NCBI RefSeq assembly: GCF_910592395.1 | Contig: NC_088310.1 | Coordinates: 28,722,991 to 28,786,990 of the forward strand | Source of the DNA: Lineus longissimus | Lineage: Eukaryota; Nemertea; Pilidiophora; Heteronemertea; Lineidae | Reading direction: 5' to 3' | Length of the DNA: 64,000 nt | Part shown: positions 36,501-48,133 of the stretch, piece after piece | Layout: each line of letters starts with the position of its first letter | Numbering within the stretch: position 1 is the stretch's first letter | The notes under the pieces: model-generated | The model's database searches: none | What the model was told of the DNA's origin: nothing | The model's input: the letters and a program-made list of their open reading frames with translations, nothing else | Made by a program: the position numbers and the translations under genes

Positions 36501-39500
36501 AGCTAGATGCCCTATTCTTTCAAGATATGAAACTATTGCGTCATTTTCCCTGTGTATGAATTTTTTCTCGAGTTGTGTTTCGAGGTAAATTCTAGCACAG
36601 TGTCAGGTAGGCCCAGATACAACACCTAATCAGAAGTTTTTGTGGCAATGGTCCAATTCCTGTGTAGAATGCCATGCCTCAGCTCAGGCAGGTCCTCAAG
36701 AGACTCCAACAGTTTGTAGTTGTAGAGGACAGCACACATCATTCCCCCAACAGAGATACTACACTAGCATCTCTCCAGATACTGTACCAGCAGCTTATCT
36801 CCTCCTTAAATGATGAGATGATCTCTTACCCTTCCACATCCTCACCGCTGTCCCCATCTCCACATCAATAAGGATAACCCGTCCAAAGCTATCTGTGGTT
36901 GCAACCAGCTTCTCATTGGGAGAAAGGGATAGAGAATCAGACTGTCTTCTTTGATCAGGGAGGCCAAACCTATGGAAAAGAATGGGGTTATTAGGGTGAG
37001 ACATAATAGAAGATCTACGTGGGGATGAAGTTTCGCACCTTGTCCCTCTTATGCTATGTGTTGTTGCCATACTGAAGTATCACTCTGTGTCGCTGCCACA
37101 TGATGATTTTGACAAGTTTGTGCAGGTGGCAGAGTGAATTAGCCAAAGTAGTTCTCTTGAGGGGTTCTGCACAGTGATGAGCATCTGTGTAAAGGACATC
37201 ATTAACCAACCTGACTGAAAGTGGTGTAGATGGTTCAACTTTGGGCTTCTTCTTTTTCTCCTCATCTCCTGCGTTCCGTGCGCCAGTCCCAAACCAGCTG
37301 CTGCAAAACAAGAAGGCAAATTAATAAAGGCATGCATCTTCTGGCTTGGATCTGTCCACAATTACTTTACAACTGGACTGGTATCAGTAGAGGCAATTGT
37401 GGGTAACCAACAAGCAATGAGGCTGGGTTAAAGCTGCACATAGACCTGGGGAATCATCTCATGCCAAGACCAATCATAAAACAGGAGCCAATATCGACAG
37501 GTTAGATTGTAAGATATATATACAGTGGAACCCCGGTCAGCGACCACCCGCTATGACGACCAAGAATCGCTGGTCCCAAATGGTTTCCTCTCTTATGACC
37601 ATTTTGTTCCCGGATTTTCAACTTCGCTAACACGACCACCCCGGTAACGCGACCATTCAACCTCGGTCCCATGAGTGGTCGTGTTACCGGGGTTCCACTG
37701 TATCCTCACACCTACCTGGCTGCTGAGAAGATAGCTGTTTTTAACTTATTTGCCACGGCCATAGCTACATCCGAGAGTAGTGGTTGTGCATTGCCCTGAA
37801 ATCACCATTAGAAAGGTATGATTTGGATCATGAGATGCGGAAGACCAGAAACATCACAGCACTGGTCAGGTTGGCCTGAGGATGTAACATCTTATATCTG
37901 TATGATCAAAGTTGACTACGAAAAAACTCACCTTTGGCTACTTAGCACTGAGAGTGGCGACCAATTGGTGGAGAGGACAGGGACAACTCTGCAGTACCAT
38001 TATCATTGACAAAGTCACAAAGATATGCAATGATCATACAAAATATCATAAACTTTGGCAAAGACTGAGCAGCGCCAATATAAAAAAACTCACCTCAACT
38101 GCATAAAAGAATCCTACATACGGTCCAAGGCCTGCCGTGAGGTAGAGTGAGGCAGCAGGTGGTGTAGCCTTGATTGTGGCAGAGAAACCACCAAGCATTG
38201 ATGCTGTCTGCATCTGGTCAAAGGTCATCGGGGTCAAGACACCTGCAGAGAAAAACAAATATTAGGAACTGGCTGCAGTAGACTTGGGACAGTCACATCA
38301 GCATGGTGACACAACTAGAGGCAATCAATGATTCAAGGTACATGTAGAAGGAATATACTTTTGCCATAAGAGTTTACAGGTAGTCACCAGAGAGAAGTCT
38401 TCCTATCTTTGCTACTGCCTATTCCTACTGTGCCTCCTCCGGTGTCCCCATATAAGTGACACTGCCTTACCTGCACTAACATGATCTGTGATGAAATCTT
38501 GGTGTTGAAGACCCCATTTCTTGTAGGCCAAAGGAGGTGGCTGTATGGTCTCCCCTCCACTTGCAGCGGCTAGAAACATAAATGATAATGGTGTCATTTT
38601 GTAATCTATTCATTCAACTCACACAGCACCTCATCTATTCTACACATGACTGTGGGCAAATGACCCACGATATTCTTTTCCCTCCAGACAATCTGCCGGC
38701 TCTGGACACTAAGTTTTTAGCTGAGGACAGAATTCTCGGCTAAAGTTGAGACTGACACCACATACAGACACATATACGTCAAATAAGTGAAGTAGATATC
38801 CCACCTTTTGCCACCTGATTCCGACAGGCTCGAATGGTTTGGAAGAAACTGAATCCATCGATGCAAACTAACGCTTTCGGGTAAAGTATGGTAAGGTCTT
38901 CAAGCTGAAAACAGATTGTACACTTATTAGCCGTTAATCTTCATGCATCATCTTGTATGAGAACTACTGTAGTACAAAACATCTGTTATGATGACCTTGA
39001 GCAAGGCATGTTCTTAAAGATTAACAACATTAACTCGTATGTAAGAGAGAATCATACGAATCATGAAAGATGAACTTACAGTTTCCGAGTCGCCCATGTA
39101 TCGAGGGGGTGCATAGGTTTTGCATTTGACTTTAAGGACAGGTTCCTCATGGAGTAGTTGTGAAATCAATAGAGCACCACTCTGAAAGATACATGACCAC
39201 AGTAATTATGGCTAATACTTGGCTAATCAATGTTTGCTGTTGTTATTTCACTCATGAAAGGCAAAATTGGAATCTGGTCAGTCAACAGACATCTGTAATA
39301 TCAGTCCTCATTCAGTCCATTGTGAACTGTTGGCCTCAACACTGTAAGAGAAGTAGACATGTAGGTAAACAACACAGAGATGGATTTCTCCACTCACCTC
39401 GGTATACATTCGGACATAACCAGTTGAGAATCCGACAATGATGCACGTCCAGTCAGGTCCGCCTTGGGAGCTTCTGGAAGATGGAAAACTCCACAAGTCA

Positions 39501-41840
39501 TAGGATAAGGAGGCAAGTTTGCACGAGACAAGATATCTAAACTAGAACTATTCCTAAGCTAAACAGTAACTATGCTAGGAGGTACATTGTACCATATGGA
39601 CATTCATTTCCCTTACACTGAATACGTCACTGTATTGAAACTCTTAAAAGAAACCTCTGTCAAATCAGACGCCGAACAGACGTTGAACCGGAGTAACAGC
39701 GGTGTCGCACTACCTCTATCATGGGATTGATACAGGTATAAGGTGAAATAATCAGGTCAAGCCATACACGTTTGTCAAATCAGATGCCGAACAGACGTTG
39801 AACCGGAGTAACAGCGGTGTCGCACTACCTCCATCATGGGATTGATACAGGTATAAGGTGAAATAATCAGGTCAAGCCATGCACGTTTGTTTTTTTGGAG
39901 CAAGATGATCTTTATTTTGAACTTATCAACATCAGGATAAGATGAAGTACAGGACAATTCAACATCACAATTTCTAAAGAGTTTGAAGAGTGGATAAAAG
40001 ACAGATGGTACAATGCATGACCATGATACAACTTTTTGATCATTTGTAAATTCACAGAGGTTTCAAATTCAAAATGCGTTTTTCAGCAAAGGCAGCAACA
40101 ACGTATGGTTAAATTGAGTGTTAAGAAGCTGAGGATTGATAACAAGACAGAAAATGCCTGCAGTTTTAAAATGATATAAAGGACGAACATGAAAAACAGC
40201 TGAATGAACAATGAACTAAACTAGACTGATGAATAATGGGATGGGATGATTCATAGAAACAAACCTTTTCTGGGAATATAATGGAAGACACATCACAGAT
40301 GTTATCACACCCCTGCAAGAAAAAACACAAAATTTAAAGCATCAGTGTAAAACATTCCATCAACGTTCTAATTTTACTTCAAATTTGTCACAATGATTGT
40401 ACATGTATGCGAGCAAAAAAAATACAGTCAAGCCGATTCCCGTCAAAAACTTGATAAAAATAACCTTAGCCCTAAAGAGACCACTGGGGTATCATAACAC
40501 GTGTCCGCATCAATTCAATCATAAACTGATGTCTTTCCCCACACCAGGAGGACTCAAGAGTGTCTGAACTCAATCACACCCTTACTTATCATCCTGCTTC
40601 AGAGAGCCTTGCATAGAAATGGAGAATTTCATCTGATTCTCTCCTCTCGCATGTGCATCCCATTTTTCTGAAACATATTCAAAACAGAGATCATTCTACC
40701 AGCAGCAAGTACAACCAGAAATGTAGGAAAAACACTTTTGGAATTTCATGTCTTTCAGACCAAATCATGTCATTCAGATCATTGTCTGTGTCAGCCATAT
40801 TTCCTCTCTTTGACTTCAGGCATTTGAATGGAACTCCATCCAGAATCTGACAGAACTTTACGATGCCAGTAGTGCCAGTATTGAGACAAGAGTATAGTGT
40901 ACTTACGATTTAAAATGACAATTCTATCCTCCACAGCAAGGGCTATGTGGTCTAAAGTTGGCGAGACAGAGAGGATGCACTTCTGCAGCCAGGATTTGGC
41001 TTCCTCATTCCGGGAATCTTGGGCTTCAACAGACTCCTCATCATCCACTTTCCAGCCCCATTCTAACTCATCCCATCCTCCCTCTGTAGCTGAAACAACA
41101 AACATCCATACAGAAGCATGATAAGTGAGGACTAGATAGTAGGCCAAATGCCTACTCTGTCTATTGTGTAAATAAATTGTCAAAAAGAGCACACACATTT
41201 CTGCCCAAATTGGAAGGTCACGATCATCATCATCATCATCTGGCTTGCTGGCCTATGACTTCATTATCACCGATGTTGTATTTGCAACCCTATTGAACTT
41301 TTGCTCTTGTCACTTTCACACCACTACCAGGCGGATGAAGTCGCTGCTTGTTTGTTGTGGCCAGCAGTGGCTTCCTCCGCCTGGTGTAACTGTAAGGGCC
41401 CCCATGGCACGACATCCAATCAACAGTCAACAGTTACGCACAAGCACAAAACAATCACAAGGTGACAATAAAAAAAACACTCTATCTCCTTGCATTAAGT
41501 TGCAAATGGGACGACGCCATTCACATTGACAGTTGGACAGTCCGGAACCAACAGTCCAGGCCCCCTCAGGCCCCTGACCCTCAGCTATGCAACAGTACAG
41601 TACAGGCAGTAGGCCCCTGGCTCACCTGCTCTGCAGTGTCACAGTAAGTCAACCCATAGGCCTAATACATGCCATCTAAGTAGACCTGCTTTCATCAGCT
41701 TGATTGATGACATCATTGATTAGCAACAAACCTGCTGAAGATTCGGAGCTGGGAGTGACATCAATCAAATTGGGAAAAAGATAATTTCTGATCGACGAAA
41801 TGTCCTGAAATTTGGCCACAATGTTCAGCTGACAGGACAT
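27366..41840 (-). CDS. RAB3GAP2: RAB3GAP2, non-catalytic subunit of the Rab3 GTPase-activating complex
   Basis: Twenty-nine exons with consistent phases give about 1,405 aa (human 1,393). Exons 5' to 3': 41840-41732, 41089-40907, 40667-40586, 40312-40265, 39473-39398, 39181-39080, 38904-38805, 38569-38471, 38242-38094, 37795-37716, 37300-37211, 36969-36830, 36433-36097, 35862-35777, 35178-35023, 34855-34704, 34461-34203, 33685-33588, 33313-33217, 32937-32765, 31375-31132, 30417-30247, 30053-29880, 29653-29547, 29308-29234, 29115-28897, 28691-28383, 28080-27922, 27509-27366. With RAB3GAP1 the protein acts on Rab3 and as a Rab18 exchange factor at the ER. Diagnostic segments: [42 protein letters not shown] and [25 protein letters not shown], and near the C-terminus [17 protein letters not shown]. 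The start matches the human N-terminus (MSCQLNIV against MACSIVQF). Introns hold several young tandem duplications and a MITE. Confidence 0.96.
27664..27906. repeat. 59-bp tandem repeat, 4 copies
   Basis: Unit agttgaacccgtgcctggtt..., nearly perfect copies, in the last RAB3GAP2 intron, ending about 15 bases from the donor of exon 28 (27922). Confidence 0.9.
30692..30885. repeat. 97-bp tandem duplication
   Basis: Two almost identical copies in a RAB3GAP2 intron, starting cttatggcttagtaagctga. Confidence 0.9.
31027..31110. repeat. 28-bp tandem repeat, 3 copies
   Basis: Unit gacatgaagctagctacatg..., in a RAB3GAP2 intron just before exon 20's donor at 31132. Confidence 0.85.
33531..33565. repeat. 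(GAT)n microsatellite
   Basis: About 11 triplets in a RAB3GAP2 intron, 23 bases from the donor of exon 18. Confidence 0.9.
34007..34171. repeat. ~82-bp tandem duplication
   Basis: Two copies containing cttgactgtctagttattac in a RAB3GAP2 intron, with a few substitutions. Confidence 0.85.
37523..37700. mobile_element. Tc1/mariner-superfamily-like MITE with TA target duplication
   Basis: A 178-bp element starts CAGTGGAACCCCGGT and ends ACCGGGGTTCCACTG, flanked by TA on both sides, as in Tc1/mariner/pogo elements. It is non-coding. It begins 15 bases inside a RAB3GAP2 intron (donor of exon 10 at 37716). A relative lies at 56174-56374. Confidence 0.88.
39657..39888. repeat. ~116-bp tandem duplication
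   Basis: Two near-identical copies starting tgtcaaatcaga in a RAB3GAP2 intron. Confidence 0.9.
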
Positions 41841-42877
41841 TATCTGGCAATTTAGTGATTTTAATAAGAAGGGGAATGATTAAGTCATGGTAGATGAAAG
41901 TTTGCTGCAGCAGATGTGACTTTTGCCAACTTGTCAACCATATTTGTCGATATTAATGCGCATGCTCAGATGGTATCCCGTCGTTTCGCTTCCTGACCTG
42001 TTCGCCCCCAGTCATTTCACTTCCTTCTGATTGGTTGACGGTTGTGTTATCCGTATGTGCATCCGGAGAGAGCGATCGCTACTCCTCCGGACCCTGATCA
42101 GTTAAAGGGGGACTACAGGCAGGAGCAGAGGGGCTAATCTGACGCTCTTCAGGTGACTAATAATAAATATACACAGTAAGGGTGTCAGATTCAGCGCTAA
42201 ATATATTCCACGTTCAAGCGTCAATCATTTCGACATAGCCTACTGTGAGATGTGAGTGACCCCTTTTGACAACTTTGTGTAACTCTATCTTGCTTGCATA
42301 GTGCCCAGCGGCTGACTACCTATATTGTCCCTTTATTGTCACTTTTTGCGCACTCGGCAGTCTTTTTCCCGCTTAACAATAATAACATGTAAAACCTCAT
42401 GCAGCTAAAGACATCCCTCTATCATGGATGCTCTAGATGTTAATCCACGCATTCTGAAAGCCCTTGAAAAATGTAATTACATGTATTTTTAATCGTAAAA
42501 ACAAAATTGAATCTATGGGGGGCCATTTGTGCCAAACTTTTCCTATGGATTGTGACTTTGTCATTGCGTTGACATATCATACTACAATACAAACTTGTGC
42601 CAGCCTAATCAGTCCTTCCAAAAGTTATCGATGAACCGCTGTATCTTGTTCTTTCAGTTTCACTGTTTCACATATTTGTCTGTTGATGTAATTCTAGAGA
42701 CGGCTGTCACACAGCTCATGTTACTTCCAGCGTGAGCATGGTGATCCGGAAAGAGGGCCACCACACTCGCAGTGTCGACTGTTGGTGACAGTGAGTAAGT
42801 GACACTTACTGCACCACCTGGTCAACTGACAATGAGATAAAGGGTCATGACACTGGTACAAGATAATCGACTTGACT
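41841..42877. promoter_or_regulatory. Shared 5' region of RAB3GAP2 and XRCC3
   Basis: About 1.04 kb separates the divergent start codons, so both 5' UTRs and promoters must lie here unless distant untranslated exons exist. I see no TATA box at a fixed distance and no strong CpG cluster except near 41985-42100, which is locally GC-richer and is the best promoter candidate. Confidence 0.5.
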
Positions 42878-45052
42878 ATGGATGGGTCAGGGGATGATAT
42901 TATGATTGACTCCTCTATTCCAGCCAAACTACAAGACTATGGCAGTATTTTGAGTTTATCTGGGCCTGACATATCGAGAGCAACTCAACTGACATCAGGT
43001 GATGTGGGAATCTTGCAGAACGCTGTGGCTGATGTAGTTATGAAGAAACTACCAGTGATGAAAGGTGAACATCCTTTAACAGAATTATAGAAAACATTAC
43101 GACCTCGTGAGTCTATTTAGCAAAATTATGACATGGATTTTTTTTACAATTGGGCGGCTTCTTCCTTTCTTGCTATACTTACTTGTAAGATGTGTTATTC
43201 TTTGCAGCCATTGATCTTCTGAATGGAGATGTTCCCAGTCTGCCGAAGCATTCTCGTCTGTCGATGGGATGCCATGTGCTTGATGCATTCTTGCATGGTG
43301 AGTAGGACTACAGGTATTTACTGATTGGCCAAGCCAAGGAAAGCACAATCAGGAACTACTAGAGAGGCAAGAGGGGAGAGTACTAAGGCACCAACCAAAG
43401 TCATAACTCTTCTGGTGTTAAAGGTAAAGGCAAGAAGGAACAGTCATTGCTGTCATTATGTAATGATTACTTCAAAACAAGTAAGGGTGGAAGAAATTGA
43501 TATGACTTTCATTAGTACTAATAGTAGGAACTTCTTGTGAGATTTTCAGGTGGCATACCATCTCGGGGTATCACTGAGATAGCTGGAGAAAGTGGAAGTG
43601 GCAAGACACAGATCTGTTTGCAGCTTTGCCTGACTGCTCAGCTTCCTAAAACATTGGGTGGTCTTGATGGAGGTAAACATCACATTTTCTATTCCTTCTA
43701 TGCTGAACCTTGAAGTTTGCCTTGAATGGAAGTCAGAATGAGGTTGAATGCAATGAACTTGAATATAGAGATATGCAAATGAAACTAGGTTTTGCATTTT
43801 GACTGTCTAAATCTTCAAAAATCTAAATATGAGTTGGTCAGACAAGAGACCTGTCACCATTCTGGCTATTTTCTTTTTTAAGGGGCTGTGTATGTCTGTA
43901 CAGAGGATGTGTTTCCAAACAAGAGACTCCATCAGATGATGAAGATCTTCACAGAAAAGTACAAAAATCATCCCGATGCAAAGGACTTGAAGCCAGGAGA
44001 CAAGATCTTTATCGAGCATGCTTCGGAAAAGGTAAAACTGACATGGACACACTTGATTAGATGAACTAGCCACGGACAGTAGATTGTCTGTTGAGGACAC
44101 CTTTTGGGCTGACAATTCATGTGCTTTATTGGTAATGTCTTTGAATGAAGTGACTCCCATGTGCCTTAGCCTTTGTGTCCAGGAAGGCATTAATCCTTTG
44201 TTGTTAAGTCTGCCAAAGACAGTGTTTGAAGATATTTTGATAAGTACTACTTTGTTATGATTCCAGGCCTGCTGCAAAGAAGGTCTTAATGGTCCTTGTT
44301 GAATTGAAGAATGTGGTAGTCATATTGGTTGGTGATTGTATAATTTCAGGATGACCTGACATGTTGCATCAACAAGAGGATACCAATGCTGCTCACCAGG
44401 GGGCTTGTCAAGTTGATCGTCATCGACTCGATGGCCGCTTTATTCCGCTGTGACTACAGTGTTAGGGAAGCTGTTCACCGGGCGAAGGATCTTGGATCGT
44501 TCGGTTCCAGGTTGAGGGGATTCAGTGACCAACATGGTGTTCCTGTCGTATGTGTCAATCAGGTTAGTAATGATGTTATTTTCAAGTTCAACTTGTTATA
44601 ATATGTCACTTACTCCCATGTGTCCCGAGTCAACACATTCAGTTATCTGAGAATTTTCGAGCCTGCTAACTTGATTGCTTTAGCTTTGATATTGAACTTG
44701 TTAATATTTTAATGTGTAAATAACCCAGCACCTTCGCAGCGATTTCAACTTGAAAGAATTAATCATAAAGTAATCTCTCTTTCAGGTGACAGATGTAGTT
44801 GGCACTGGAGACTCCCGCAACAGAAAATCCATGCCAGCTCTCGGTCTAACGTGGTCCAACCAGGTCACTACACGTCTTCTTGTGTCAAGGACTAATCAAG
44901 TCGTGACGTTGTCACAGAGAAATGAGCTCGGAGAAACGGTTGAGACGTTCGAGTCGACTGTTCGTATTCTCGAGGTCGGGTTTGCACCACATTTACCACA
45001 GTCTCAGTGTCAGTATATTGTTGATGAGGAGGGAGTTAAAGGACTAAGTTGA
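42878..45052 (+). CDS. XRCC3: XRCC3, RAD51 paralogue for homologous recombination
   Basis: Six exons join in frame: 42878-43064, 43208-43297, 43550-43672, 43883-44031, 44350-44562, 44786-45052; 342 aa (human 346). XRCC3 pairs with RAD51C (CX3 complex) in the nucleus and mitochondria to stabilise RAD51 filaments and resolve recombination intermediates. Walker A is GESGSGKT at residues 105-112, Walker B is LIVIDS from residue 205. Other XRCC3 marks are VYVCTEDVFPNKRL, KIFIEHASE, VVCVNQVTD, LGLTWSNQV and the terminal APHLP. The ATG at 42878 is the first in the open exon. All introns are short (143-318 bp). The gene is divergent from RAB3GAP2. Confidence 0.97.
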
Positions 45053-45328
45053 TATTGAGATAGCGCTTACGTTGAGAGTTAAAGGACTAAGATGTAAATG
45101 TGATAGGACTTATGCAGCAGTCAATCAGAACCCTGTTTCCCCCTGGTCAGGCATTCGTCACTCCGAAAGATTTGGGAGGGTCAGGATTTGACATTTCTTC
45201 ACCCGAGGATTTCAAGTAATTCGGCAGAAATTCACTTCTGCTGTAAGGGCTACATGGTCATAATTCGACCCTTATTCACCTGCGTGAAAGAGTCTCACCA
45301 TGTGTATAAAAGCTAATCTAAAAAACGC

Positions 45329-45334
45329 AATAAA
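45329..45334 (+). promoter_or_regulatory. Polyadenylation signal AATAAA, XRCC3 (proximal)
   Basis: First AATAAA after the XRCC3 stop, 277 bases downstream. A second is at 45754-45759, so alternative 3' ends are possible. Confidence 0.5.
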
Positions 45335-46717
45335 CCTGACACTTCATGAAAAAATACTCTCTGTCATTTCCTTGATTTCCAATGGAATTCCAAAGAAATA
45401 TTTGGAAAAGGGAAAGAAGAAACGTGGCTATTTTGAAATACACCACACTTTGACATCTAGGCAGGGAAGTTACCATCTGCAGCCATGCTAGTCATTTTTG
45501 GCTTGGGATTTATTTCCCTGGAGAGCCCATTATCCAGGAGAGAACGTTCACATTCTACTGTTGTGTATCATGGTCATGCGGTTAGTGACGTCGTAGCTGT
45601 CTTCATGACACAATCTGTGCTGTGGATGTCTCAACCATTCATAATAACAATAACAAGAAGTTATTTTAATGCAAATATTTATTATGTATGAATAACATGA
45701 ATGAACTGATATAACACAGGAAATGATACTCCCAACTTGTTCATGTTTGTCGTAATAAAGAGATGAAAACCAAGCACTTTTCTTCATGTTTTTCAAATGT
45801 TGTTCCGTGGTGGTTCTATGAGTGTAGTGTGGTCCAAGGTACTGCAGAGTTAGAAGGTCAATTCTACAGACTGGGGAGAATATTTATTTGTTGGAATACC
45901 AGAATTTTTTTACAGAAACAGAGTTAGAGAGGATTATGAATTCAGTGACTTTTCATTTTATTCCGAGAAGTTAGTAACATCTTATGGTGACCTTCTGATG
46001 GTGACAGTGATGAGATGAAAATACTGCATCCGACACAGATGACATTGGACTAGTTGTGAACATGCTTTCCATTATTATCAAAGCCACAGCTTTGCAAGAA
46101 ACACACCAGCATGAAAGGACAACAGTGTTACCAACATTATGTACGTGATATTGCACATTATTTACATCAATCTGAGAAAATGCTGAGCCAAAATTGGTTC
46201 TGAACCTTTCCTAAGTGTACACGTGTGAAATTGAAATAGCACAATGCACCTCTGTTTTTTTTTCTCGAACAGATGGGCTATAAAAAACTCACTAAACCAC
46301 CCATAGGCCTAATAGATATGAACTTTAATAAGGCACACATAAAATTCACGTTGGCACCAATAACGAAAACTTATTATGATAATTTCTCATACAGCTGTAT
46401 TACATTATTTAGCCATAAACTTGCTATTTTACAATTTAAACCTAATAATCTAATTCCAATTAACTAATTCTATACACTAATTCATCAGTACTACCAGTAA
46501 GCCTGGTATCACTCAAAGCAAGGAGGAAGTCTCTTCTTATTTCACTACTACAATGTCATAGACTAATTCTCCGTCTCCTGTCAGCCAAATCTCTCTTTCC
46601 ATGTTCGACCGGCTGTTTTTGATGCGCCTCCAGATATGGATTCCATATTCGAGCTCTATTTATCACGAGTCATTTTCAACAGCGCAGCAACTTTCTGATA
46701 AACCTAATTTGTTTCCC
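45335..46717. other. XRCC3 downstream region, no gene
   Basis: Holds the second AATAAA (45754-45759) and AT-rich sequence. A short plus-strand frame at 46273-46467 has AT-driven composition and no similarity. Confidence 0.4.
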
Positions 46718-46718
46718 T

Positions 46719-46945
46719 TGGTTGTGTACCGGGTGGCCTCTAAACTGAACTCCTCCCCTTGGTCGTGTACCGGGTGGCCTCTAAACTGAACTCCTACCCT
46801 TGGTCGTGTACCGGGTGGCCTCTAAACTGAACTCCTCCCCTTGGTCGTGTACCGGGTGGCCTCTAAACTGAACTCCTCCCCTTGGTTGTGCACCGGGTGG
46901 CCTCTAAACTGAACTCCTCCCCTTGGTTTTGAACCTGGTGGCCTC
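46719..46945. repeat. 41-bp tandem repeat, about 6 copies
   Basis: Unit includes gtgtaccgggtggcctctaa. The last copy is degenerate. Confidence 0.9.
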
Positions 46946-47084
46946 TGAACTCCTCACACATCTGTAAAAAGAACAGTATGAGACAAAATGAAGTGAGGCG
47001 CCGAGCATATAGTATTTGTAAGGTAAAGAAAAGCTCGGTCTCTAAAGTCTGGAGGTCCGGAGTCCGTAAGCGTGACAGTCAATC

Positions 47085-47262
47085 CAATGACGGTAAAGGA
47101 ATTGACGGTGAAGTTACAAAAAATCTGGTGGCATCGATCCAATGACGGTATGGAATTGACGGTGAAGGATCTCGTGGCATATCGGATGCGCATCCGATGA
47201 CAGTAAAGGAATTGACGGTGAAGGATCTCGTGGCATATCGGATGCGCATCCGATGACGGTTA
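47085..47262. repeat. ~56-bp repeat with an 18-bp perfect palindrome
   Basis: About three copies of a unit with ggaattgacggtgaag. Two of them carry ATCGGATGCGCATCCGAT (47181-47198 and 47237-47254), identical to its reverse complement. Confidence 0.85.
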
Positions 47263-47329
47263 TATATATATCATATTTATTTTAGTTTTATACTATTATG
47301 TAAGTGAGCTCACACAACTGTTTGACAGT

Positions 47330-47735
47330 CCTGGCTGCTCCACTGTGCTGACAACATGATGAGATAGATGAGACAGTCACAGCCAGGCCTCATCAGTCTT
47401 GGCTGCTCTGCCAAGTTGTCAACATGGTGAGAGAGATGAGGCAGTCACAGCCAGGCCAAATCAGTCTTGGCTGCTCTGCCAAGTTGTCAACATGGTGAGA
47501 GAGAGATGAGACAGTCACAGCCAGGCCACATCAGTCTTGGCTGCTCTGCCAAGTTGTCAACATGGTGAGAGAGATGAGGCAGTCACAGCCAGGCCAAATC
47601 AGTCTTGGCTGCTCTGCCAAGTTGTCAACATGGTGAGAGAGAGATGAGGCAGTCACAGCCAGGCCAAATCAGTCTTGGCTGCTCCACTGTGTTGACATCA
47701 TGGTGAGAGAGATGAGATGTCACAGCTAGGCCAGG
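47330..47735. repeat. 68-70-bp tandem repeat, about 6 copies
   Basis: Unit includes cagtcttggctgctctgcca; copies differ by a ga insertion and substitutions. Confidence 0.88.
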
Positions 47736-48133
47736 TTTAAAGCACAAATATCAGGAATATCACATCAAAAGAATCATTTAATACAATGTAACTTTTCAAA
47801 TCTAGATACATGAGAAATTTCTTTGGTATATCTTCTATGACATCTTCTCTGATATACTTCTAAATAGCATACCATAGAAGAGGTATCACTACAAGAAAAT
47901 ATCAAAATGTCCAAAATGCAAACCATGGGAAATTGTAAACTTTTTTGAAACATATACTGACCACAACGATCTTGGATCATCACACTCGTTCCCCGAAGTG
48001 GTGTCTCACTGCTTGAAGTGATTTGGGTCATATTTTCCCTAAACAGCTTCTCTTCATTGGGTTGCTGTTCAAAGGGTTCTACGACTCGACAGAAGACTTT
48101 TGTTAATGAGCCAGCAACCCTCGTATTTCTATA

